Below, piece after piece: positions 16,669 to 24,672 of a stretch of DNA of 33,528 nt (its first letter is position 1; every line of letters begins with the position of its first letter). A program made the position numbers and the translations under genes. Below the pieces are notes generated by a model that was not told the DNA's origin, did no database searches, and saw only the letters and a program-made list of their open reading frames with translations. This DNA is from Butyricicoccus faecihominis (lineage in GTDB: Bacteria > Bacillota > Clostridia > Oscillospirales > Butyricicoccaceae): contig NZ_JANGCE010000037.1 in assembly GCF_024462775.1 (NCBI RefSeq), positions 1 through 33,528 on the forward strand, written 5' to 3'.

Positions 16669-17316
16669 ATGTCAAACCAACAAAATGAAAACCAAATTTA
16701 TTTATTTCCCACCTTAACACAAGACATTGATGACGAGTATATTTATCGTCCGTTAGTTGCAGTAGAGCAATATGCGGCTAAGCATTTTGACCAACATCAA
16801 AGACTAATGGAACAAGAACAAGCAAGCTTTTGGAAGATGATGGAGGGTCTAGGTAGGGCTTGGATCCAACTTGAGGACGCCCTATTAGAGTATACAGACT
16901 TTCTAAACAGCATACGGCGATATTTTTTGTATCATGGCACCCAAATTGCGCTACATGAATTTATGGGTACGCGTAGACGCTGTTGTGAATATTTTGAAGT
17001 GATCAATGCTGGTATGGCCGTTTTTTTTCGGTCTGACTATATGATAGAGCAACGAGAAGCAGCGTGGAACGGCATAAAAACCATTGCAAAACAAATTAAT
17101 AAAGAAGATATTGAACGGAAAAATCGCCTGCAACGAGCGAAAAAGAACTTAATGAGCTGCTATTTGTGTGTTATAGCTGGTTATGAGCAAACAATCATAG
17201 ATATGCTGGGCTTTATTGATACATTTAAACTGGACGAAACATATTTAAAGCAACTTCACAAGACCTTTTGTATTCCGTATGAATCAGACGCATTAAATTG
17301 GATTGCAATGCAGTAA
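16669..17316 (+). CDS. Unknown protein divergent from the RHH gene
   Basis: I do not recognise this 215-residue protein. It is soluble, mostly helical and rich in aromatic residues and Gln/Glu (for example EQEQASFWKMMEGLGRAWIQLEDALLEY). It has no signal peptide, and the cysteines (RRCCEYF, MSCYLC) do not form a clear metal site. Codon use is AT-rich, unlike the pst genes beside it. It is divergent from the RHH gene and shares its operator region. The pair could be a plasmid or phage remnant, a toxin-antitoxin-like unit, or a single-gene cargo; nothing in the sequence decides. Confidence 0.6.
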   Translation: MSNQQNENQIYLFPTLTQDIDDEYIYRPLVAVEQYAAKHFDQHQRLMEQEQASFWKMMEGLGRAWIQLEDALLEYTDFLNSIRRYFLYHGTQIALHEFMGTRRRCCEYFEVINAGMAVFFRSDYMIEQREAAWNGIKTIAKQINKEDIERKNRLQRAKKNLMSCYLCVIAGYEQTIIDMLGFIDTFKLDETYLKQLHKTFCIPYESDALNWIAMQ

Positions 17317-17383
17317 TGTTAAAGCTTTTTTATTGGAATATAGTGTTTTAAAGTTTTATAGGCAATGCCTGTTTTCAAGAAAT

Positions 17384-17456
17384 TTTACATTGTAAAATGA
17401 CTTTACACACATTTTACAAACCGCGGCTTTTTGATTTTACATTGTTTTTGTATGAT
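17384..17456 (+). promoter_or_regulatory. PHO-box-like repeats and pst promoter
   Basis: TTTACA occurs at 17384, 17402, 17413 and 17436. The 17402/17413 pair shows exactly the TTTACA-N5-TTTACA 11-bp spacing known for PhoP boxes of Firmicutes. TATGAT (17451-17456) is a possible -10 without a good -35, as expected for an activated promoter. The operon's own PhoP-type regulator is the likely binder. Confidence 0.7.
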
Positions 17457-17506
17457 GAATTTGTAATGAAAAACAAGTACACGATCAAAAAGGAGAAATA
17501 TTGACC

Positions 17507-18418
17507 ATGAAAAAATCCATTTCCCTACTGCTGGCCGTTTTGATGCTGACCGGCGCGCTCGCGGGCTGCGGCAGCGATGCAAGCACAGAGACCCAGCAGC
17601 CGGGCGCGGGTGCCGCCGGCAATGAGGACGGCGGTGTATCCGGCGCGATCACTGTGATTTCCCGCGAGGACGGCTCCGGCACGCGAGGCGCGTTTATCGA
17701 GCTGACCGGCGTGGAGGAAAAGAACGAAGCCGGCGAAAAGGAAGACAACACCACCGCCGACGCGGAAATCGCGAGCAAGACCGACGCGGTGCTCACCAGC
17801 GTTGCGTCCAATGAAAAGGCCATCGGCTATGTTTCGCTCGGCTCGCTGAACGACACGGTCAAGGCCGTTCAAGTAGACGGCGTGGAAGCCACCACGGATA
17901 ATGTAAAGTCCGGTTCCTATAAGCTGGCCCGTCCGTTCAATGTCGCCGTGAAGGGCGAGGCGACCGGCGTTGCCAAGGATTTTATGAATTTCATCATGTC
18001 CAAGGAAGGCCAAGCGGTCATCGCGGAGAACAAGTACATCGCGGTGGACGACGCGGCGGAAGCTTTTACGACGGACGGCTCCTCCGGCCAGATCACGGTT
18101 GGCGGCTCCTCCTCGGTCGCTCCGGTGATGGAAAAGCTGATCGAAGCCTATCAGGCGCTGAACACGGGCGCGAAGATCGAGCTGCAGTCCTCTGATTCGA
18201 CCTCCGGCATGACCGGCACGATCGACGGCACCTTTGCCATCGGCATGGCGTCGCGCGAACTGAAGGACGAGGAAAAGACCGAGCTGACCGGCACCGCCAT
18301 CGCGCTGGACGGCATCGCGGTCGTCGTTAACCCGATGAACGCGGTGAGCGAGCTGTCGATGGACCAGATCAAGAGCATCTATGTCGGCAACGTCACCGAG
18401 TGGGGCGACGTTCAGTAA
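17507..18418 (+). CDS. pstS: Phosphate-binding lipoprotein PstS, circularly permuted
   Basis: A lipoprotein signal with lipobox LAGC (C21) is followed by a linker and two halves in reversed order. Residues 47-187 match what is normally the C-terminal half (VISREDGSGTRGAF with R53, S57, G58, T59; then GYVSLGSLND and RPF). Residues 195-303 match the normal N-terminal half (ITVGGSSSVAPVMEKLIEAY, IGMASRELKDEE, ALDGIAVVVNP, ending VTEWGDVQ). It captures phosphate outside the cell for PstCAB. The start is ATG 17507, 11 nt after AGGAG; an in-frame TTG at 17501 has better spacing. Length of 303 residues is normal, so no part is missing. Confidence 0.9.
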   Translation: MKKSISLLLAVLMLTGALAGCGSDASTETQQPGAGAAGNEDGGVSGAITVISREDGSGTRGAFIELTGVEEKNEAGEKEDNTTADAEIASKTDAVLTSVASNEKAIGYVSLGSLNDTVKAVQVDGVEATTDNVKSGSYKLARPFNVAVKGEATGVAKDFMNFIMSKEGQAVIAENKYIAVDDAAEAFTTDGSSGQITVGGSSSVAPVMEKLIEAYQALNTGAKIELQSSDSTSGMTGTIDGTFAIGMASRELKDEEKTELTGTAIALDGIAVVVNPMNAVSELSMDQIKSIYVGNVTEWGDVQ

Positions 18419-18444
18419 CGCAAAAACGGTATATCGCAGGGAGA

Positions 18445-18465
18445 GGGCGAAAACGGATTTCGCCC
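18445..18465 (+). terminator. Weak hairpin between pstS and pstC
   Basis: GGGCGAAA (18445-18452) pairs with TTTCGCCC (18458-18465), with extra outer pairing. Only a pyrimidine-rich tail follows. It could lower read-through, or protect the pstS message, so that more binding protein than permease is made. Confidence 0.5.
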
Positions 18466-18490
18466 TTTCCTCTGTATACGGGGTGAAAAT

Positions 18491-19363
18491 ATGAAAGAGT
18501 TCCGCGAAAAAGCAATGCACGGCGTGTTTTTTGCCTGCGCGTTCGCATCCATCTTCGCTGTCGCGCTGATCTGTGTGTTTCTGTTTGCAAACGGCCTGCC
18601 CGCGATGCGGGAGATCGGCGTGTTCGATTTTCTGTCGGGCGCCAAGTGGAAGCCGGGCAACGATATTTACGGCATATTGCCCATGATTCTCGGCAGTATC
18701 TACATCACCGCCGGGGCGATTATCGTGGGCGTGCCGATCGGCCTGCTCACCGCCATTTTCATGGCGTTCTATTGCCCAAAACGCCTGTACGGCGTGCTCA
18801 AGCCCTGTACCGAGCTGCTGGCCGGTATCCCTTCCATTGTGTACGGCTTCTTCGGTATGGTCGTGCTGGTGCCGCTGATCAGCAAGGTGGCGGCGCTGCC
18901 GGTCTTTGGCCGGGATGTTTCGGGCTCCTCCATACTGGCCGCGTCCATTCTGCTGGGCATCATGATCTTGCCCACCATCATCGGCGTGTCGGAATCCGCG
19001 CTGCGCGCCGTGCCCCAAAGCTATTACGAGGGCGCGGTCGCCATGGGCGCGACGCATGAGCGCGCGGTATTCTCCGTCATGCTGCCGGCGGCCCGCTCGG
19101 GCGTGCTGGCGGGCGTGGTGCTCGGCATCGGCCGCGCGATCGGCGAGACGATGGCCGTTATCATGGTCGCGGGCAATCAGCCGCGCGTCACGGGCGATAT
19201 TTTCAAGGGTATCCGCACAATGACCGCCAATATCGTCATTGAAATGGGCTATGCCTCCGGCCTGCACCGCGAGGCGCTGATCGCGACCGGCGTTGTGCTG
19301 TTCGTGTTCATCCTGCTCATCAACCTGACCTTCTCGGTGCTAAAAAGGAGGAAGGATGCATGA
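18491..19363 (+). CDS. pstC: Phosphate ABC transporter permease PstC
   Basis: The 290-residue inner-membrane subunit has six predicted membrane segments. The ABC permease region includes [15 protein letters not shown] and the EAA-type loop (ESALRAVPQSYYEGAVAMGATHERAVFSVMLPAA) that contacts PstB. It pairs with PstA to form the phosphate channel. The ATG at 18491 lies behind GGGGTG. It follows pstS after 72 bp and overlaps pstA by 4 bp (ATGA). Confidence 0.95.
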   Translation: MKEFREKAMHGVFFACAFASIFAVALICVFLFANGLPAMREIGVFDFLSGAKWKPGNDIYGILPMILGSIYITAGAIIVGVPIGLLTAIFMAFYCPKRLYGVLKPCTELLAGIPSIVYGFFGMVVLVPLISKVAALPVFGRDVSGSSILAASILLGIMILPTIIGVSESALRAVPQSYYEGAVAMGATHERAVFSVMLPAARSGVLAGVVLGIGRAIGETMAVIMVAGNQPRVTGDIFKGIRTMTANIVIEMGYASGLHREALIATGVVLFVFILLINLTFSVLKRRKDA

Positions 19364-20241
19364 CAAGCGAGATCGCAATGAAGAAGAAAGCGGCCCATAC
19401 GGCCACGGTAAAACAAAAAAAGCTGTACGGCCGCGGCAAAGCAAGGGTACAGAAAGGGCTGGTATACGGCGCGGCCGCCATCACCTTTACCGTTTTGCTG
19501 TTCCTGATCGGCTACATCTTAATCAACGGCATACCGAATCTGAAGCCCTCGCTGTTTTCGCTTACGTATACCTCGGATAATGTATCCATGGTGCCCGCGA
19601 TGATCACGACCGTGCAAATGACGCTGCTTTCGCTGCTCATCGCCGTGCCGCTCGGCCTGTTTACCGCCATTTATTTGAATGAATACGCGTCGCGCGGCAA
19701 CCGGCTGGTGCATATTATCCGCATTACCACGGAAACGCTGTCCGGCATTCCGTCCATTGTGTACGGCCTATTCGGCATGCTGTTTTTCGTCACCTACCTG
19801 CGTTGGAACTATTCGCTGCTCGCGGGCGCGATGACGCTGGCAATCATGATCCTGCCGCTGATCATGCGCACCGCGGAGGAAGCGCTCATGAGCGTGCCGG
19901 ATACCTTCCGCGAGGGCTCGTTCGGCCTTGGCGCGGGGCGGCTGCGCACGGTGTTCCGCATCGTGCTGCCCAGCGCCATGCCCGGCATCCTGTCCGGCGT
20001 CATACTCGGTATTGGCCGTATTGTCGGCGAAACGGCGGCGCTGATCTTCACCGCGGGCACCATGGCGCAAATTCCGGGCCTGATGCAGTCGGGCCGCACG
20101 CTCGCCATCCATATGTACGTGCTCTCGGGCGAGGGCCTGCATATGAACGAGGCATACGCGACCGCGGTCGTGCTGCTGCTCGTCGTGCTGTTGATGAACG
20201 CGCTTTCCGCGCTCGTCGCCCGCAAGCTCACCAAAAAGTAA
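19360..20241 (+). CDS. pstA: Phosphate ABC transporter permease PstA
   Basis: The 293-residue permease has a basic N terminus and then six membrane segments. [18 protein letters not shown] and the coupling loop ([34 protein letters not shown]) identify it as the second Pst permease. The ATG at 19360 overlaps the pstC stop, showing translational coupling. pstB follows after 11 bp. Confidence 0.95.
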   Translation: MTSEIAMKKKAAHTATVKQKKLYGRGKARVQKGLVYGAAAITFTVLLFLIGYILINGIPNLKPSLFSLTYTSDNVSMVPAMITTVQMTLLSLLIAVPLGLFTAIYLNEYASRGNRLVHIIRITTETLSGIPSIVYGLFGMLFFVTYLRWNYSLLAGAMTLAIMILPLIMRTAEEALMSVPDTFREGSFGLGAGRLRTVFRIVLPSAMPGILSGVILGIGRIVGETAALIFTAGTMAQIPGLMQSGRTLAIHMYVLSGEGLHMNEAYATAVVLLLVVLLMNALSALVARKLTKK

Positions 20242-20252
20242 CGGAGGCAACT

Positions 20253-21008
20253 ATGAATCAGGAGAAGATACAGATCAGGGATATGAACCTCTTTTACGGG
20301 GCGTTTCAGGCTCTGCGCGATATCGGCCTTGCCATCAAGGAAAAGGAGATCACGGCCTTTATCGGCCCTTCGGGCTGCGGCAAATCAACGCTGCTGCGCT
20401 CGCTCAACCGTATGAACGATCTGGTGGAGGGCTGCCGCATCACGGGCGACATTTTGCTGGACGGCGAGGATATTTATAAAAGCGGCGATGTGAACCTGCT
20501 GCGCAAACGCGTTGGCATGGTGTTCCAAAAGCCCAATCCGTTTCCCATGTCGATCTACGACAACATCGCCTACGGGCCGCGCACGCACGGTGTGAAAAGC
20601 CGCGTGCGGCTGGATGAGATCGTCGAGACCTCGCTCCGGCGCGCCGCGATCTGGGATGAGACCAAGGACAACCTGAAAAAGTCCGCTCTATCCATGTCGG
20701 GCGGCCAGCAGCAGCGCATTTGCATTGCCCGCGCGCTCGCCGCCGAGCCCGAGGTGCTGCTCATGGATGAGCCGACCTCAGCACTCGATCCGATCTCGAC
20801 CTCGAAGATCGAAGACCTTGTGCTGGAGCTGAAAAAAGATTATACTATCGTTATGGTGACGCACAACATGCAGCAGGCCACCCGCGTTTCGGATACGACG
20901 GCGTTTTTCCTGCTCGGCGAGATCGTCGAAACAGGCGATACGGAAACGTTGTTTTCGGTGCCGAGGGACAAACGCACTGAGGATTACATCACGGGGAGGT
21001 TCGGCTGA
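20253..21008 (+). CDS. pstB: Phosphate ABC transporter ATPase PstB
   Basis: The 251-residue ATPase shows Walker [11 protein letters not shown]-loop [16 protein letters not shown] (a PstB hallmark), signature [10 protein letters not shown], Walker [14 protein letters not shown] and switch histidine in VMVTHNM. It powers phosphate import through PstCA. The ATG at 20253 follows CGGAGG; the open frame extends upstream inside pstA, but only this start gives the family N terminus. The stop codon abuts the phoU start. Confidence 0.97.
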   Translation: MNQEKIQIRDMNLFYGAFQALRDIGLAIKEKEITAFIGPSGCGKSTLLRSLNRMNDLVEGCRITGDILLDGEDIYKSGDVNLLRKRVGMVFQKPNPFPMSIYDNIAYGPRTHGVKSRVRLDEIVETSLRRAAIWDETKDNLKKSALSMSGGQQQRICIARALAAEPEVLLMDEPTSALDPISTSKIEDLVLELKKDYTIVMVTHNMQQATRVSDTTAFFLLGEIVETGDTETLFSVPRDKRTEDYITGRFG

Positions 21009-21644
21009 ATGAGAAACCGATTCGATATACAGCTCGCGGAGCTGAACAACGAACTGATCGTCATGGGCGCGAAGTGTGAAAACGCGATCGCCAGCGCGGT
21101 GCGCGCGCTCGTGACCGGCCAGCCCGCGCTCGCGGCGGACGCGGTCGCGGCCGAGCGCGAGATAGACCAGATGGAGCGCACGATTGAAAGCCTATGCCTA
21201 AAGCTGCTGCTGCAGCAGCAGCCGGTCGCCTCCGACCTGCGGCTGATCTCGGCGGCGCTCAAGATGATAACGGATATTGAGCGTATCGGCGATCAGGCGG
21301 CGGATATCGCGGAGATCGTGCCCTATTTGACAAATACCAAGCGGCAAAGCGTTCATATCGAGCCCATGGCCCGCGCGACGATACAGATGGTGACCGACAG
21401 CCTGGACGCGTTCGTTCGCCGCGATCTGGCGCTCGCGCGCCGCGTGATCGAGCAGGACGACGTGGTGGACGATTTGTTCGATAAATGCAAGACCGACCTG
21501 ATCCGCGAGATCAGCGAGGACCCCGCGGACGGCGAGCGGGTGCTCGATGTGCTGATGGTGGCCAAATATTTGGAACGTATCGGCGACCACGCCACTAACA
21601 TCGCCGAGTGGGTAGAATTCTCCATCACCGGGGAACATAAGTAA
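21009..21644 (+). CDS. phoU: Phosphate signalling protein PhoU
   Basis: The 211-residue all-helical protein has two PhoU repeats. The metal-binding pattern E/DxxxD is visible in DLRLISAALKMITDIERIGDQAADIAE and in MVAKYLERIGDHATNIAEW. PhoU links Pst transport activity to the PhoR kinase, keeping it off when phosphate is plentiful. The ATG at 21009 follows the pstB stop without a gap. Confidence 0.95.
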   Translation: MRNRFDIQLAELNNELIVMGAKCENAIASAVRALVTGQPALAADAVAAEREIDQMERTIESLCLKLLLQQQPVASDLRLISAALKMITDIERIGDQAADIAEIVPYLTNTKRQSVHIEPMARATIQMVTDSLDAFVRRDLALARRVIEQDDVVDDLFDKCKTDLIREISEDPADGERVLDVLMVAKYLERIGDHATNIAEWVEFSITGEHK

Positions 21645-21693
21645 GACCGGGAAACGTGCCGCTGCGGCAAACGGATAAGGAGTGGAATTCGCA

Positions 21694-22374
21694 TTGATTT
21701 ACTGCGTCGAGGATGACGAGGGCATCCGCGAGCTTGTTGTATACACCCTGCAAAATTCGGGACTGCCCGCCCGTGGCTTTGCCGACGGCGACGCGCTTTC
21801 ATCGGCGCTGCGCGAGGGAAAGCCGGACCTGATCCTGCTCGATATCATGCTGCCGGGCGAGGACGGCGTATCCATCCTGCGCGCGCTGCGCCGCCGGCCG
21901 GATACGGAAAAGCTGCCCGTAATCCTGCTCACGGCCAAGGGCAGCGAGTATGACAAGGTGATCGGGTTGGACAGCGGGGCGGATGATTATATCGCCAAGC
22001 CCTTTGGCATGATGGAGCTGCTCGCGCGCGTGCGCGCGGTGCTGCGCCGCATCCAGCCCGAGGGCGAAGCCGTGGCGGACGCGCTCCGCGCCGGGCCTGT
22101 TTCGGTGGACCCGCGCGCGCATGAAACCTTTGTAAACGGGCAAAAGGTTCGCCTGACGCTCAAGGAATACGAGCTGCTCTGTCTGTTGATGCGCAGCCGG
22201 GGCGCGGTGCTCACGCGCGACGTGCTGCTCGAAACCATTTGGGGCTATTGCACGGAAAGCGAGACCCGCACGGTCGATGTGCATATCCGCACGCTGCGGC
22301 AGAAGCTGGGCGACGCGGGCGAGATGATCGAGACCGTGCGCGGCGTGGGGTATCGCCTGCGGGGTGAGGCATGA
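21694..22374 (+). CDS. PhoB/PhoP-type response regulator
   Basis: The 226-residue OmpR-family regulator has a receiver domain (acidic pair D7-D8, phosphoacceptor D50 in LLDIMLPG, LLTAKG, DDYIAKPFG) and a C-terminal winged helix (RLTLKEYELLCLLM, TRDVLLETIWGY, RTVDVHIRTLRQKLGD). I prefer TTG 21694 as start because a GGAG-containing site lies about 8 nt upstream and the protein then begins MIYCVEDDEG like its relatives. A GTG at 21682 has its ribosome site directly against it. It is encoded with PhoU and a PhoR-like kinase, so it should bind the PHO-box repeats before pstS. Confidence 0.9.
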   Translation: MIYCVEDDEGIRELVVYTLQNSGLPARGFADGDALSSALREGKPDLILLDIMLPGEDGVSILRALRRRPDTEKLPVILLTAKGSEYDKVIGLDSGADDYIAKPFGMMELLARVRAVLRRIQPEGEAVADALRAGPVSVDPRAHETFVNGQKVRLTLKEYELLCLLMRSRGAVLTRDVLLETIWGYCTESETRTVDVHIRTLRQKLGDAGEMIETVRGVGYRLRGEA

Positions 22375-24038
22375 GAAAACGCGTATTCGGCAGTATTTTC
22401 ATAACCGCGTTCCTCGCGGTCGCGCTCACCGTGTCCATGATGCTGATCGCGTTTTATACTGGCTTGTCCGAGGACGTGCGCGCTCGCCTGCGGGATGAGT
22501 GCGCCGCGATCGAGCAGCTTGCCGGACAGGAAGGCGGCGCCGAGCAGACGTTTATCGGCATTGGGCAAAGCTACGCCGACCGGCTTACCGTGATCTCGGC
22601 CACGGGCGAGGTGCTGTACGATAACCGTACGGACGCGAGCCAGATGGAAAACCATCTTTCCCGTCCGGAAATACAACAGGCACTGAAAACCGGCGAGGGC
22701 GAAGGCGACCGCCTTTCCGAAACGCTGTCCACGCGCACGTATTACGCGGCGCGCCTGCTGCCGGATGGCAGCGTGCTCCGCCTTTCCGCAACGGCGGAAA
22801 GCTCCTTTGGCGCGCTGTCCGCGGTGTCGCCGCTGATCGTTTTGGTTTTTTTGCTCACGCTGCTGGCGGCGGCGCTGCTCGCCAGCTGGCTGACCGGCGT
22901 ATTTTTAGCGCCGATCGAAACGCTTGATCTGAGCGATCCGACCAAAAACAAGGCGTATGACGAGCTTTCGCCGCTATTGCAGCGGCTCGCGCGTCAGAAC
23001 CGGCGTATCGAAACGCAGATGAACGAATTAAAGCGGCGGCAAGCCGAATTTGACGATATCACCGCGCGTATGGATGAAGGGCTGATCCTATTCTCCGCGG
23101 AAGGCGAAGTGGTGTTCCAAAACCGCGCGGCGCGCGCGCTGTTCCCGGCAGAAGCGGCGCACGGCGGTTATCCCGCGCTTTGCCGCGACCCCGCTTACCT
23201 GCACGCGGTGGCCGAAGCGCTGGGCGGCGGCAGCGATCATGGCCGGATGGAGCGAAACGGCCGCATTTACGAATTGGCTTCTAATTCCACCCCGGATGAG
23301 GGCGACGGCCACGCGGCGGTGCTGTTTTTGGTCGATGTGACCGAGCGCGAGCAGGCCGAGCAGCAACGGCGCGAATTTTCGGCTAATGTTTCGCACGAAT
23401 TAAAAACGCCGTTGACCAGCATCATGGGCTACGCGGAGCTGGTGGAGACCGGCATGGCCAGACCCGGGGATGTGAGCCGTTTCGCGGGCAAGATACACAC
23501 CGAAGCCGCGCGTTTGCTTGGGCTGATCGAGGATATCCTGCGTCTGTCCCGTCTGGATGAGGGCGGCATGCAAAGCCAGTTTGAACCGGTCGAGCTGCGC
23601 GGCCTTTGCGAAAGCGTGCGGGGCCGTCTTATGGAAAAGGCGGAAAAAAACGGCGTATCCATCACCGTTGCGGGTGAAGCGGTCACGGTGTCCGGCGTAC
23701 GGCAGACGTTGGAACAGATGGCGTTCAACCTGTGCGACAATGCGATTGCCTACAATAAGCCGGGCGGCAGCGTCACCATGACGACGGGCGATGAAAACGG
23801 CGCGCCGTATCTCTGTGTTAGCGATACGGGGATCGGCATCGCGCCCGCCGATCAGGCGCGCGTGTTTGAGCGGTTTTACCGCGTGGACAAAAGCCGCTCC
23901 AAGCAGACCGGCGGCACAGGGCTGGGCCTGTCGATTGTCAAGCACGGCGCGGGCCTGCACGGCGCGGCGGTAACGCTGAAAAGCGAGGAAGGGAAGGGTA
24001 CGGAAATCCGAATCGTGTTCCCGATCCAGCGAAACTAA
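22371..24038 (+). CDS. PhoR-like sensor histidine kinase
   Basis: The 555-residue membrane kinase has one N-terminal membrane segment (about 8-30), an extracellular domain, and a second segment (about 147-175). A HAMP/coiled-coil stretch, a PAS-like domain (ARMDEGLILFSAEGEVVFQNRAAR), an H-box FSANVSHELKTPLTSI with H342, N-box LCDNAIAYN and G boxes VSDTGIGIA and GGTGLGLSI follow. The ATG overlaps the regulator stop by 4 bp. It completes the phosphate-starvation two-component system; in the known PhoR mechanism the Pst/PhoU complex, not phosphate itself, is sensed. Confidence 0.92.
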   Translation: MRKRVFGSIFITAFLAVALTVSMMLIAFYTGLSEDVRARLRDECAAIEQLAGQEGGAEQTFIGIGQSYADRLTVISATGEVLYDNRTDASQMENHLSRPEIQQALKTGEGEGDRLSETLSTRTYYAARLLPDGSVLRLSATAESSFGALSAVSPLIVLVFLLTLLAAALLASWLTGVFLAPIETLDLSDPTKNKAYDELSPLLQRLARQNRRIETQMNELKRRQAEFDDITARMDEGLILFSAEGEVVFQNRAARALFPAEAAHGGYPALCRDPAYLHAVAEALGGGSDHGRMERNGRIYELASNSTPDEGDGHAAVLFLVDVTEREQAEQQRREFSANVSHELKTPLTSIMGYAELVETGMARPGDVSRFAGKIHTEAARLLGLIEDILRLSRLDEGGMQSQFEPVELRGLCESVRGRLMEKAEKNGVSITVAGEAVTVSGVRQTLEQMAFNLCDNAIAYNKPGGSVTMTTGDENGAPYLCVSDTGIGIAPADQARVFERFYRVDKSRSKQTGGTGLGLSIVKHGAGLHGAAVTLKSEEGKGTEIRIVFPIQRN

Positions 24039-24051
24039 AAAAAAGACAGGG

Positions 24052-24084
24052 GAGAGGCACGCGAGCAGCGTACCTCTCTTTTTT
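24052..24084 (+). terminator. Terminator of the pst-pho operon
   Basis: GAGAGG (24052-24057) pairs with CCTCTC (24073-24078), extended by an inner CGC/GCG helix and a 5-nt loop. It is followed by a T tract. Confidence 0.85.
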
Positions 24085-24138
24085 CGCTCTGCACAGTTTG
24101 GCGGAGAAAAGAGAAGAAAAAACTGTCGTTTTAAATGG

Positions 24139-24191
24139 TTGCGGAAACAACTAGTTGATGGTAAAATAAATATATAGTTGCACGCGCAACT
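24139..24191 (+). promoter_or_regulatory. marR-MATE promoter with two palindromic operators
   Basis: -35 TTGCGG (24139-24144), 17-nt spacer, -10 TAAAAT (24162-24167). The perfect palindrome CAACTAGTTG (24148-24157) fills the spacer. AGTTGCACGCGCAACT (24176-24191) lies over the probable transcription start. Both share GTTG/CAAC cores, as expected for MarR dimer sites. Confidence 0.6.
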
Positions 24192-24219
24192 TCGTGGATT
24201 ATAAGAGGAGAATAACACG

Positions 24220-24672
24220 ATGTCTGTTCCGCTGTTTTATAAATACGCGTCCATCCTGCACCGGTGTGGCAACCGGTTTTACGATCAGGCGCTCGCATCC
24301 TTCGGCATCGGCTGCGGACAGCAGTTTTTTCTATCGCGCATCGCCGAGCACGAGGGCATCACCATGTACGATCTGGCGGCGCTCGGTCGTTTCGATAAAG
24401 GCACGGTGACCCGCGCCGTGCAAAAGCTGGAGGAATTGGGCTACCTGCGCAGCGAGGTCGACACGCGCGACCGGCGCATGCGTCACCTTTACACAACAAG
24501 CGCCGCAGGGCCGGCGCTGCTTGCCATTACGGAGAGCAGGCGCGAGTGGGTCGGCCGGATATCGGAAGGGCTGACGCCGGAAGAAATCAGGCAGGCGGAA
24601 AGCCTGTTCGCGCGTCTTGTGCAAAACGCCTGCCAATGCAATATTGAAGAAGGAGAGAGAGAAAATCCATGA
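24220..24672 (+). CDS. MarR family repressor
   Basis: The 150-residue winged-helix protein shows the MarR pattern: helix MYDLAALGRFDKGTVTRAVQKLEELGYL and the DxRxRR wing (EVDTRDRRMRHLYTT). MarR proteins release DNA on binding phenolic or other small ligands. The ATG at 24220 follows GAGGAG. The gene overlaps the MATE transporter by 4 bp, and palindromes in its promoter indicate autorepression of the pair. The ligand is probably a substrate of the pump. Confidence 0.9.
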   Translation: MSVPLFYKYASILHRCGNRFYDQALASFGIGCGQQFFLSRIAEHEGITMYDLAALGRFDKGTVTRAVQKLEELGYLRSEVDTRDRRMRHLYTTSAAGPALLAITESRREWVGRISEGLTPEEIRQAESLFARLVQNACQCNIEEGERENP

